DNA of 57,959 bases from Halanaerobiales bacterium. Its GTDB lineage: Bacteria; Bacillota; Halanaerobiia; Halanaerobiales; DTU029. Location of the stretch: positions 1-57,959 of the forward strand of contig JAKSCG010000053.1 of NCBI GenBank assembly GCA_022360715.1. The letters run 5' to 3'. Position 1 is the stretch's first letter. Each line of letters begins with the position of its first letter. Shown piece by piece: positions 35,446 through 43,513 of this stretch. A model generated the notes under the pieces. The model worked only from the letters and a program-made list of their open reading frames with translations. It ran no database searches and was not told where the DNA came from. Made by a program: the position numbers and the translations under genes.

Positions 35446-36848
35446 CTATCTTCCCCTGCTTTGATTTTATTCAGAATAGACCTTGCTACAACTACCCCGG
35501 AGACCGAAGCCTGCATTAAACCACGTGTAATCCCCGCACCATCCCCGCCAACAAAAAGGTTATTAATCTTAGTCTCCAACTGCTTATTTACCTTCAGTCG
35601 TGAAGAATAGAATTTCACTTCCACCCCGTATAAGAGAGTATCGCGGGAATAAAGTCCCGGAGCCAGTTGATCCAGGGCCTCAATCATTTCGATAATATCT
35701 GTCAAGTGCCGATAGGGTAAAACCAGGCTTAAATCCCCCGGTGTCGCCTTCTTCAAGCTGGGTCTGACAATTCCCCGGGCGATCCTTTCCGGAGTTGAGC
35801 GATGACCATTCAGTAAGTCACCCAGCCGTTGAACCAGCACACCGCCCCCCAGTAAATTAGCCAGTTTAGCAATAGCCTTGCCATAAGTAATCGGCTGATG
35901 AAAGGGCTCGGTAAAGGTCTTACTGACCAGCAGGGCAAAATTGGTGTTTTTTGTTTTAATTTCAGCATGACTGTGGCCGTTAACGGTGATCAAGCCCTGA
36001 TTATTTTCATTGACAACCTGACCATAAGGAGACATACAAAAGGTGCGAACCTTATCATCAAAAGTCGGAGCTTGATAAACTAATTTTGATTCATAAATAT
36101 TATCAGTAAGTTCTTCGGTGATCACAGATGGGCACTCCACCCTGACCCCGATATCGACCGGATTAATCGACATTTCAATCCCTAGCCGCACCGCTTCCCG
36201 ACTTAACCACTCCGCATTCTCCCGGCCCGGGGCTGTCATGACAAAGCGGGCATCAATCCTTTCCCCCTCTGTTGTCACCACCCCTTTAATTTGCTCATCC
36301 TCTACCAACAACTGGGCGACATTGACCCCAAAACGAATTTTTACCCCCTGTTCTTCAATATAATCCTGCATTGCTTGCAGGACAGTCATGCTATAACCGG
36401 TTCCCAGGTGGCGCAAACTGGCCGGAATAAATTGCAGGTTAGCTTTAATCGCTTTCGCCTCAATCTCCTCAATTTTACCGGCATCTACCCCAAAAATTCG
36501 GTCGGGTGCACCAAATTTAAGATATATATCATCAACATAGCTAATCAATTCCTTTAATTGCTGCCATTCAATATACTGATCAAGGTTTCCGCCAATGCGT
36601 GGAGAAAGGCTTAACTTTCCGTCACTAAAAGCCCCGGCTCCTCCCCAACCAGATACAATCGAACAACTGGCACATTTAATACAATTTATTTCTTTAATAT
36701 TCATCGGACAGACCCTCTGTTCCAGGTCATTTCCCTTTTCCAGCACCAGAATATCCAACTCCGGCTGCCGGGCAAGCAATTCCAAGACAACAAATATACC
36801 GGTTGGTCCAGCCCCTACTACAATCAGATCATATCCTTTTCTCGCCAT
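35442..36848 (-). CDS. FAD-dependent dehydrogenase (COG2509 type)
   Basis: 468 residues. N-terminal Rossmann fold YDLIVVGAGPTGIFVVLELL, then a conserved cysteine-containing stretch (VCPMNIKEINCIKCASC) and SGWGGAGAFSDGKLSLSP typical of COG2509 uncharacterised flavoproteins, and a C-terminal FAD contact (NNLFVGGDGAGITRGLMQAS). ATG 7 bases after GGGGAGGG. Overlaps the EndoIII-like gene by a few bases, so they are cotranscribed. Probably driven by the sigma-H-type element at 36886-36912. Physiological substrate not known for the family. Confidence 0.88.
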   Translation of the reverse strand: MARKGYDLIVVGAGPTGIFVVLELLARQPELDILVLEKGNDLEQRVCPMNIKEINCIKCASCSIVSGWGGAGAFSDGKLSLSPRIGGNLDQYIEWQQLKELISYVDDIYLKFGAPDRIFGVDAGKIEEIEAKAIKANLQFIPASLRHLGTGYSMTVLQAMQDYIEEQGVKIRFGVNVAQLLVEDEQIKGVVTTEGERIDARFVMTAPGRENAEWLSREAVRLGIEMSINPVDIGVRVECPSVITEELTDNIYESKLVYQAPTFDDKVRTFCMSPYGQVVNENNQGLITVNGHSHAEIKTKNTNFALLVSKTFTEPFHQPITYGKAIAKLANLLGGGVLVQRLGDLLNGHRSTPERIARGIVRPSLKKATPGDLSLVLPYRHLTDIIEMIEALDQLAPGLYSRDTLLYGVEVKFYSSRLKVNKQLETKINNLFVGGDGAGITRGLMQASVSGVVVARSILNKIKAGEDS

Positions 36849-36885
36849 TACGCTACCCTCCCCATTTTAATATCAAACCTTATAT

Positions 36886-36912
36886 ATATTCCCGCTAACT
36901 AGTAAAATTCCT
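36886..36912 (-). promoter_or_regulatory. sigma-H-type promoter of the flavoprotein gene
   Basis: Minus strand: GGAGGAATT (AGGAATT at 36912-36906), 14 bases, GAATAT (36891-36886), about 40 bases before the ATG. Same geometry as the other elements in the window. Confidence 0.6.
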
Positions 36913-36929
36913 CCCTAAAATTGATTTTT

Positions 36930-37613
36930 TTATCTAAATGGTGAGTTTCTGGTTGCACCCCTGATCAAGGAAGCCAGATAGAGCTGTAATATCAGGATAA
37001 TCAAAATCGTATGAATCATCCCCATAAATCCCCCAATAACCAGAAAATCATAGATTCCGTGGAGCAGACTAACCAGGATATAACCAAACCAGATATGGTA
37101 GCGACTATTCTGCTGTTTAGCCCGACTTAAATAATAACCGAAAATACCGGTAAAAGAAGCATGGGCCAGGTTGGTCAGTACTGCCCGAATTAGTCCGACC
37201 TGATAGCCATACATCATCGTATAAAAAAGGTTTTCAAAGGCAGCAAAGCCCAGGCCAACGGTTACTCCATAGATAATCCCGTCAACCGGTTCATCAAATG
37301 AGGGATGGTTATAATGAAGTTTATAGACAACATATGATTTAGCCCCCTCTTCAACAAAGCCGACCACGAAGATCGTCCCAAATAATAGCGTCAATAATGG
37401 GGCTTCCGGGCTGATCATCCCACTAAAAGGGCTTTCAATCAAGCTAACCGGAAAAACAATTAAGATCCCATAAATAAAATCACGGATAATTAACTTTTTC
37501 GGTTCGGGGTCATAACGATCCTGACGATAAAAATACCAGACCCATATGATGCCTGGAAAGATCGAGACAAAAAAAAGATTGACCAAATGTATTTTTATTA
37601 CCTCCTTAATCAC
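36930..37613 (-). CDS. PrsW-like intramembrane metalloprotease
   Basis: 227 residues, about seven membrane helices. PrsW family motifs in order: WYFYRQDRYDPEPKKLI, the EExxK motif FVEEGAKSYVVYKL, GVTVGLGFAAFENLFYT, NLAHASFTGIFGYYL and LLHGIYDFLVIGG, giving the Glu and His ligands of the metal site. In B. subtilis PrsW makes the first cut in anti-sigma factor RsiW; the target here is unknown and no anti-sigma gene is adjacent. GTG start with AAGGGA 5 bases upstream; an internal AAGGAGG makes a slightly later start possible. Confidence 0.88.
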   Translation of the reverse strand: MIKEVIKIHLVNLFFVSIFPGIIWVWYFYRQDRYDPEPKKLIIRDFIYGILIVFPVSLIESPFSGMISPEAPLLTLLFGTIFVVGFVEEGAKSYVVYKLHYNHPSFDEPVDGIIYGVTVGLGFAAFENLFYTMMYGYQVGLIRAVLTNLAHASFTGIFGYYLSRAKQQNSRYHIWFGYILVSLLHGIYDFLVIGGFMGMIHTILIILILQLYLASLIRGATRNSPFR

Positions 37614-37657
37614 AATATTCCCTTCGGCAACTATTTATATTCAATAACAATTAAATT

Positions 37658-37701
37658 ACCGGTTTAGATTATCTTAAAAAAACAGATAAAACTAAACCGG
37701 T
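37658..37701 (-). terminator. inverted repeat, probable terminator of the apr-like genes
   Basis: ACCGGTTTAG / CTAAACCGGT (37658-37667, 37692-37701) perfect 10-bp arms with an inner TTATCT/AGATAA pair; it lies just past the ferredoxin-like gene. The following tail is only moderately T-rich. Confidence 0.55.
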
Positions 37702-37708
37702 GTGCTGG

Positions 37709-38029
37709 TTAACTGCTGGTCTTTAATTCATAAGTCTCTTCATTACCCCGGGCATCTCGCAAATGCCAGATAATTTTCCCATCCAGGACCCGGGGTTTAA
37801 GGGTGGCTTTATAGCTAGCCAGTTGATAAGGTAGTACTGTTTCAATTGCTTCCAACGGACAGCCTTTAACACAGACCATACAATCCCAACAATCAGCTTC
37901 GTTTCTGATGTGCGGTTTCCCCGTTTCCTGATCTATCATTAGCAGGTCCCCGGGACAGAGTTTCACACAATTAGCTTCATCCTGGCCCTGACAACCATTA
38001 CAGAGCAGGGGATCTATTTTCACACTCAT
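37709..38029 (-). CDS. AprB-like ferredoxin subunit
   Basis: 106 residues with two [4Fe-4S] sites arranged as in adenylylsulfate reductase beta (CNGCQGQDEANCVKLCPGD and CWDCMVCVKGCPLEAIE), then a tail (KIIWHLRDARGNEETYEL) also like AprB. It would pass electrons to the flavoprotein encoded just upstream (18-base gap, GGAGG SD). See the AprA-like entry for reservations about function. Confidence 0.85.
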   Translation of the reverse strand: MSVKIDPLLCNGCQGQDEANCVKLCPGDLLMIDQETGKPHIRNEADCWDCMVCVKGCPLEAIETVLPYQLASYKATLKPRVLDGKIIWHLRDARGNEETYELKTSS

Positions 38030-38047
38030 CCTGTTTCCTCCTTTAAT

Positions 38048-39787
38048 TTAAGGGACATACCGATCGCCACCTACTACCTGCCGATAAGGCCTTTCCAGTA
38101 TTTCCAGCCGGTCGTTGACCCTTTTACTATTCACGAATTTCAACCAATCCCGGTCATTGCAATAAGGATAATCTACTCTACTCTGATAGGCCGGCCAACG
38201 GGTTTCTTTACGATATAAAAGGTGATTAAGCAATACTTCGGCAATATCAATCCGGTCGATCACCTCATGACAATTCATTAAACGATGAAAATCTTCCGCC
38301 CTAAGATGCCTGGTCTGGGTCTGGAGATGCTTAATTTGATTTAAGGCTAATAATAGTTCGTGTTCATTCATTTCATAATAGCGGCTAACCCCACCGGCAT
38401 ATTCATCCATTACCTTCTGTAGTCGTTCTTCCATTTCCGGTGGACTTACTCCGTCATCCCGATGGAGCGGGGCATATACCCTGAGCATTTCTGTAAACAG
38501 GCAATCATTGGATTCGGCTGACTCTTCGGTTGAGCCTGTTTCCCTGATGTAATCCACCGCATTTTCGGCGGCAATAACCCCTTCGGCCCAACAACCACTG
38601 ACAAATTTATAGGGAGCTCCGCCGGCGACATCTCCTGCTGCATAAAGCCCCTCTAATGTCGTCTCCCGTTTTTCCGAGATCCAATAACCGGACTGGGTAT
38701 GACCTCCCACCAGATAGGGTTCAGTTCCCTGAATCTCAATCGGTCGTTCCCGGGGATCAAACCCATTAGCCGCCCACGACAGGATCAATTCCGGATACAT
38801 GTTCAAATAACTCTTTTTTAACTCCCGCAGTTCTTCCTCTTTAAGGTGGGTGGTATCTAAAAAAATAGGACCACGTCCCTCCTTAACCTCCTGGGTTGGT
38901 CCAAAAACCCTGAGCGGAGTCGGAGCACCTTCTGCCCCCAAATGACTGTACCGGGTAGCCATAAATCTTTCGCCCAACGAATTTACCTGTTTGGCCCCAA
39001 AGCCCAGGGCCAGTGTACCAGTCGGGGCAATCACATCTTTGGTGCGTAAGGCAATAAAACGCATTTCAAATGAAGTCATCTCAGCACCGGCTCTGATCCC
39101 GATAGCATAACCACCCCCGGTATTAAAGGGTGAATACCACATTTTATGATGGGATGAACCACTATTATTAGGGCGGTAAATACCGGCTGCTCCTCCGGTA
39201 GCAACAATTACCGCTTTAGCCTTGATCAAATAAAAAATACCGCTTCTCACCCCGAATCCCATCGCCCCTGTCACCCGACCTTCTTCCAGTAACAACTTGG
39301 TAATCATCACCCGATTTAAAACCCTGGCTCCTGAATCAATAGCTCTCCCGGCAATGATCGGTTTGAGGGATTCGCCACTTATTTTGATATTCCACCGACC
39401 CCGGCTTAAATAATTACCTCGCTCATCTTTTTCGATCGGTAAACCCCAGGATTCCACTTCCTGAACTACTTCGTTTAATCTTTTAGCCATGCTCAGGACC
39501 AGGTCTTCCCTGAGCAGTCCCATCGCATCAGCCCGGACATAACTGACAAAGCTCTCCGGGGTTTCTCCCGGATTTATGTAAGCATTAATCGCATTCATTC
39601 CGGCAGCCAGACACCCGCTGCGTTCAATATGAGCCTTTTCTGCTATTACTACATCGAGTTCCGCTGCCTCTCTTTTAGCTCTAACTGCTGCCAGGCAGCC
39701 GGCGGTACCACCACCAATAATTAATAAATCCGTTTCCAGTTTCTCAATTTTAATCTCACTCATATCTGCAAATACCCCTCCCCGCAT
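38048..39787 (-). CDS. AprA-like flavoprotein (adenylylsulfate reductase alpha family)
   Basis: 579 residues of the fumarate reductase/AprA flavoprotein superfamily. FAD site TDLLIIGGGTAGCLAAVRAK; AprA-like stretches FNTGGGYAIGIRAGAEMTSF, EMRFIALRTKDVIAPTGTLA and GAKQVNSLGERF; C-terminal LYAAGDVAGGAPYKFVSGCW. The pair with the AprB-like gene mirrors aprBA, but no sat, qmo or dsr gene is in the window, so APS reduction cannot be assumed; a different oxidoreductase role in a fermenter is equally possible. ATG at 39787 with AAAGGTGAT upstream; an internal ATG at 39763 is an alternative start. Confidence 0.85.
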   Translation of the reverse strand: MRGGVFADMSEIKIEKLETDLLIIGGGTAGCLAAVRAKREAAELDVVIAEKAHIERSGCLAAGMNAINAYINPGETPESFVSYVRADAMGLLREDLVLSMAKRLNEVVQEVESWGLPIEKDERGNYLSRGRWNIKISGESLKPIIAGRAIDSGARVLNRVMITKLLLEEGRVTGAMGFGVRSGIFYLIKAKAVIVATGGAAGIYRPNNSGSSHHKMWYSPFNTGGGYAIGIRAGAEMTSFEMRFIALRTKDVIAPTGTLALGFGAKQVNSLGERFMATRYSHLGAEGAPTPLRVFGPTQEVKEGRGPIFLDTTHLKEEELRELKKSYLNMYPELILSWAANGFDPRERPIEIQGTEPYLVGGHTQSGYWISEKRETTLEGLYAAGDVAGGAPYKFVSGCWAEGVIAAENAVDYIRETGSTEESAESNDCLFTEMLRVYAPLHRDDGVSPPEMEERLQKVMDEYAGGVSRYYEMNEHELLLALNQIKHLQTQTRHLRAEDFHRLMNCHEVIDRIDIAEVLLNHLLYRKETRWPAYQSRVDYPYCNDRDWLKFVNSKRVNDRLEILERPYRQVVGGDRYVP

Positions 39788-39829
39788 AATTTATCACCTT
39801 TATATATTATGAATGGAAGGGAAATATTG

Positions 39830-39859
39830 TTAATAAAGAAAGGTAGCCTTTCGGCTACC
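39830..39859 (-). terminator. terminator overlapping the stop of the NMO-like gene
   Basis: GGTAGCC-GAAA-GGCTACC on the minus strand (39859-39842), 7 bp with a stable GAAA tetraloop, followed by TTTCTTTATT. The TAG stop (39857-39855) lies inside the stem. Confidence 0.75.
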
Positions 39860-40787
39860 CCTTAATAATCCGTTTAAAAATCTCTTTTACCGATAAAATC
39901 TCCTTGATCTTTTCCACCCCTTTGCCGGTAAAGAAAATTCCCTGTTCTAAATCACCGTCATGTCCTTTAATTAAGGCCTCTTTTATACAGAATCTTTTGG
40001 AACAATATTTCAAACAATTAGTACAGTGTAACGGTTTAGGCGGATTTCCGGCCAGTACAATCTCCGAAAAGTGGGTTCTGATGGCATTGGCCGGTAAACC
40101 AACCGAACTGATAATCTTGACCACATCCTGATTTTTGGCCTTAACATATAGTTTCTTAAAAATTTCCGAAACATCTGACTCTAGGCTGGCTAAAAACCTG
40201 GTCCCCATCTGAACTCCGTCTATTCCCAGTTCAAACATCTTTTTGATGTCCTCCTGGTTTATTATATCACCGGCTGCGATTACCGGAATATTGATACTCT
40301 CTTTTATTTTCTTGACAATATCCCAACTATCCTGATCAGTTCCTAAATGTCCCCCGGCATTACCGCCCTCCACTACAACAGCCGAAGCACCCAGTTTTTC
40401 TGAGATCCGGGCCAATTTTAATGAAGAAACAATCGGGACAACCGGAATATTGTTTTCAATACCCAGCGTAAACATATCACGCGAAAAACCGGCTCCGGAA
40501 ATGATTAAATCGATCCCGGAATCAATCGAGGCCTTTAAAAGCTTTAAAAATTCAGTGGCCGCATACATAATATTGACACCAATAATCCCTTTTGATAGCT
40601 CTTTGGCCTTTTTAATCTCTGTTTTTAGTTCGTTGACAGATATCGCCGTACCGGCAATTACCCCAATTCCCCCTTCATTGGCTACCGAACTGGCTAAGCT
40701 GGCCATGGAGGCCTTTATTGCCATCCCGCCTTGAATTATCGGGTATTGTGGTTCCAGGTCACCGATCTTTAATTTCGGAAATTTCAC
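39855..40787 (-). CDS. nitronate monooxygenase-like flavoprotein
   Basis: 310 residues, FMN-binding TIM barrel of the NMO/FabK/2-nitropropane dioxygenase family: YPIIQGGMAIKASMASLASS, GVIAGTAIS, VVVEGGNAGGHLGTD with the active-site His, IPVIAAGDIINQEDI and GVQMGTRFLAS. A four-Cys insert (CTNCLKYCSKRFC) near residue 255 is characteristic of a clostridial subgroup and may bind metal. A GTG at 40787 is chosen because GGAGAG lies 7 bases upstream. FabK-type enoyl reductase is the main alternative, but there are no fatty-acid genes nearby. Confidence 0.85.
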   Translation of the reverse strand: MKFPKLKIGDLEPQYPIIQGGMAIKASMASLASSVANEGGIGVIAGTAISVNELKTEIKKAKELSKGIIGVNIMYAATEFLKLLKASIDSGIDLIISGAGFSRDMFTLGIENNIPVVPIVSSLKLARISEKLGASAVVVEGGNAGGHLGTDQDSWDIVKKIKESINIPVIAAGDIINQEDIKKMFELGIDGVQMGTRFLASLESDVSEIFKKLYVKAKNQDVVKIISSVGLPANAIRTHFSEIVLAGNPPKPLHCTNCLKYCSKRFCIKEALIKGHDGDLEQGIFFTGKGVEKIKEILSVKEIFKRIIKG

Positions 40788-40891
40788 ATAATCACTCTCC
40801 AGTATAATTAATGTATGGTCATCGATCAATTTAGTACTTTCTATCTATAGTCTATCACAATCTATCCAGATAAAACAAGTTAGGCTTGATC

Positions 40892-40926
40892 GGCAAAAAA
40901 CTCCTTTCTTGTACGCAAGGAGTTTT
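40892..40926 (-). terminator. terminator of the aminotransferase gene
   Basis: Perfect 10-bp stem AAAACTCCTT / AAGGAGTTTT (40897-40906, 40917-40926) with a 10-base loop, followed on the minus strand by TTTTTT. Confidence 0.85.
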
Positions 40927-40949
40927 GAGCAATCCTATTTATGAGCTTT

Positions 40950-42143
40950 TTATTTTTCAATCCATTCCTTCAGCCTGGTTAAGCCTTCAATTATATCTTC
41001 CTGCTCAATACCCGAATAAGCCAAACGCAAGTAATTCTCAGTCTCCCCGGGCAGCGGACGACCAAAATGGGATCTGGTACAGAAAGAAACACAGGTCTCT
41101 TCCAGGGCGGCCTGCTGGAATTCTTCCAAGGTTTTAAATCCTTTCCGCTCCATTGCTGCCGTTACATTGGGAAAGAGATAGAAGGTCGTCTCCGGTTTAT
41201 GACAAACAACCCCCTTGATCTGATTTAAAATCTCTACGGCGACATCCCTTCGTTGCCGTAAAATCTTCAAAATCTTCTCAGCACCGGATTGATCCCCGCG
41301 TAAGGCTTCGATCCCCCCGTACTGAACAAAATGATTGGTGCATGATTCATCATTAGTATTTATCTGGGCGATTCCGTCAATAATACCTGCCGGTCCCAGT
41401 GCTGCCCCCAGCCGCCAGCCGGTCATCGCATATTTTTTGGAAAAAGTATATAAGATAACAGTACGTTCATACATCCCCGGATATTTAGCAATACTTTCAC
41501 TTTCACCACTATATCTGATTTCATAATAAGCCTCATCAGAAAGTACCCAGAGGTCATGTTTAACCGCCAGCTCAGCTAAATATTTCATCTCTTCCGGAGA
41601 AGACTCTACTCCCATCGGATTCTGATAATTATTATAAATTAAAACGGTAGTTTGGTCAGTTATCTGTGCTTCCAATTTTTCCAGCTCCAGCCGGAATCCG
41701 TTTCCGGTTTCAGTAAAAGTATAAGGTTTAGCAATCCCCCCCAAAAAATCAATCATTGATTCATAGATCGGATAACCGGGATTGGGATAAAGCACCTCTT
41801 CACCCGGATTTAAAACATTATTTAAAAATTTGCCGATAACCGGTTTACCACCCGGCTGTATCGCTACATTCTCGACCTGATAATCAACACCTCTTCTCCG
41901 ACTGCAATCCTCAGCGAGCAACTCCCTTAATTCAAATAAGCCGGCATTAGGACAGTATCCGGTTTTACCGGCGTTCATCGCTTCGATCGTGGCCAAACGA
42001 ATATTCTCCGGGGTCAAGATGTTCATATCCCCCAAATGAAACGGATATACTTTATTTCCCTGAGCCTGCCAGGCAGCAGCCTGGGCTCCTACCGCAAAAG
42101 CCGTTTCCGTACCCAGCCGCTTCATTTTCACTGCATTTTGCAT
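40950..42143 (-). CDS. class I/II PLP-dependent aminotransferase
   Basis: About 397 residues, fold type I aspartate-aminotransferase superfamily. Substrate/PLP signatures: GYCPNAGLFELRELLAED, NPGYPIYESMIDFLGG, YNNYQNPMGV, SDEAYYEIRY and the Schiff-base Lys in TFSKKYAMTGWRLG. The ATG at 42143 is preferred (AAGGA and AGTAGG upstream) over GTG 42152. Single gene between its own terminator and a sigma-H-type promoter at 42180-42206. It could supply the HisC step missing from the his operon, but its N-terminal region fits aspartate/aromatic aminotransferases better; specificity is undetermined. Confidence 0.9.
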   Translation of the reverse strand: MQNAVKMKRLGTETAFAVGAQAAAWQAQGNKVYPFHLGDMNILTPENIRLATIEAMNAGKTGYCPNAGLFELRELLAEDCSRRRGVDYQVENVAIQPGGKPVIGKFLNNVLNPGEEVLYPNPGYPIYESMIDFLGGIAKPYTFTETGNGFRLELEKLEAQITDQTTVLIYNNYQNPMGVESSPEEMKYLAELAVKHDLWVLSDEAYYEIRYSGESESIAKYPGMYERTVILYTFSKKYAMTGWRLGAALGPAGIIDGIAQINTNDESCTNHFVQYGGIEALRGDQSGAEKILKILRQRRDVAVEILNQIKGVVCHKPETTFYLFPNVTAAMERKGFKTLEEFQQAALEETCVSFCTRSHFGRPLPGETENYLRLAYSGIEQEDIIEGLTRLKEWIEK

Positions 42144-42179
42144 CCTACTCACTTCCTTATCATCAAGCTACTTCTAATA

Positions 42180-42206
42180 ATATTCGAGCTACTGTTCAAT
42201 ATTCCT
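42180..42206 (-). promoter_or_regulatory. sigma-H-type promoter of the aminotransferase gene
   Basis: Minus strand: GCAGGAATA (AGGAATA at 42206-42200), 14 bases, GAATAT (42185-42180), about 37 bases before the ATG. Confidence 0.6.
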
Positions 42207-42229
42207 GCTTTTTTTAATTATATTTAAAT

Positions 42230-43450
42230 TTAGACGTTAATCTCCTTCAGCGGTATGATCTTAAAATTAATGTTATATTCGCGTTTTAATCTCCTTTCAA
42301 TCTTATTTTTTATGTCAATAAAGACCCTTTTGTCGATATCGTTTTCTGCATAAATATAAGCATTGATTAAATTTCCCTCAATCTCAATATTTTCCACCTT
42401 ATACTGCCAGTCAACCATCAAATTTTCCCGGATAATTGTTTTAATAATCTCTACCGGTTTTTCCATATAAAACTGGTAAACCGTCAGAATACCTAACGGG
42501 ATGCTCAGACCAACAACTGCCAGTAAGATAAAAACCAGACTCCTTCTCATAATCTTCCGGGCTTTATTTTTATACCAGAGCTGGGGTTTGAGACCTTTAA
42601 AATAAAAGACCACTACCTTGGCCAGCAACAGGGAAAGGTAGTTCCCGGCCAGCAGTAAAGAAGCCCCTACAATCATCGGCTGATAACCCATCGAAATACC
42701 GATCCCAATCGTGCTCATTACCGGCATTAACGAAGCAGCTACCATTACTCCGACCAGGCTTGCTCCCGGCTGACCCTTAATTAAGGCGTAGGCCCCGGCA
42801 GCTCCGGCCGCTAAAGCAATAAAGATATCAGCCATCGTCGGATACATCCTGATTCTCAGGGCATCGGTGATCTCTACATTGGGAATAAAGTAGCCGAAAG
42901 CCGTACCCAGAAGAATAGCAATTACCACTGCCAGTATTTCCGCAATCAAACCTTGTCTGATTAAAGAAACATTACCGAGAATAATCCCGATAGTAATACC
43001 CACCAGCGGACCGAGAACAGGTCCAATCACCATCCCGCCTACAATGACGGCAATATTATCCAGGATTAAGCCCAGGCTGATAATTACTGAAGAAAAGACC
43101 AGTAGTAAGATATACTCCATATTAATCCGGGATTTTTCCTGGGCATAGGTAAGCAGTGATTCCCGGCTGGCATGAAAAAAAGCCTGATTTTTTTTGCCTT
43201 TGTTTCTCGGGATAACAGTATCGGGAGTGAAAATAACCAAACTCCTGCCCTGGTTACCATCAAAATTAAATTTACTAATCAGCTTGTCCAGTAAAATATC
43301 GGGGTCACCATGCAAAAAGTTGATTATTAACAGATCACCGGAATCCGATTTAATTAGTTGATAAGCCTGCTGATCAACCGGTAGGGTTTTAAGAAGTATT
43401 ACTGCTTGCTCTCCCTCCCCGGCCCGAAAAGTAACTAATGCAGTCTGCAA
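42230..43450 (-). CDS. DUF389 (TIGR00341) membrane protein
   Basis: 406 residues. A soluble N-terminal domain (about 1-105) precedes about eight transmembrane helices with the DUF389 signatures DNIAVIVGGMVIGPVLGPLV, FIALAAGAAGAYALIKG and SLVGVMVAASLMPVMSTIGI; a short soluble C-terminal domain follows (about 330-406). Function of the family is not established. The TTG start lies 8 bases after AAAGGGGG, and that SD forms the 3' arm of a strong hairpin (43456-43494). Confidence 0.88.
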   Translation of the reverse strand: MQTALVTFRAGEGEQAVILLKTLPVDQQAYQLIKSDSGDLLIINFLHGDPDILLDKLISKFNFDGNQGRSLVIFTPDTVIPRNKGKKNQAFFHASRESLLTYAQEKSRINMEYILLLVFSSVIISLGLILDNIAVIVGGMVIGPVLGPLVGITIGIILGNVSLIRQGLIAEILAVVIAILLGTAFGYFIPNVEITDALRIRMYPTMADIFIALAAGAAGAYALIKGQPGASLVGVMVAASLMPVMSTIGIGISMGYQPMIVGASLLLAGNYLSLLLAKVVVFYFKGLKPQLWYKNKARKIMRRSLVFILLAVVGLSIPLGILTVYQFYMEKPVEIIKTIIRENLMVDWQYKVENIEIEGNLINAYIYAENDIDKRVFIDIKNKIERRLKREYNINFKIIPLKEINV

Positions 43451-43455
43451 AAGAA

Positions 43456-43494
43456 AACCCCCTTTGTTTTAATAGTTTTAAACAAAAGGGGGTT
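43456..43494 (-). terminator. terminator hairpin whose 3' arm contains the DUF389 SD
   Basis: On the minus strand the arm AACCCCCTTTTGTTTA (43494-43479) pairs with TAAACAAAGGGGGTT-like sequence (to 43456): 10 bp, a one-base bulge, then 4 bp. TTTTCTTTTG follows. It looks like the terminator of the hydrogenase operon, yet the AAAGGGGG in its second arm is the SD of the DUF389 gene, so read-through transcripts would have a masked SD. Confidence 0.75.
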
Positions 43495-43513
43495 ATTTAT
43501 GCTTTGACTATCG

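Noticed and set aside
40788-40825. TTGATC-N17-TATACT promoter-like pair before the NMO-like gene
   Set aside because: The -10 box directly abuts the SD, so transcription would start inside it; coincidental or the start codon would have to be later.
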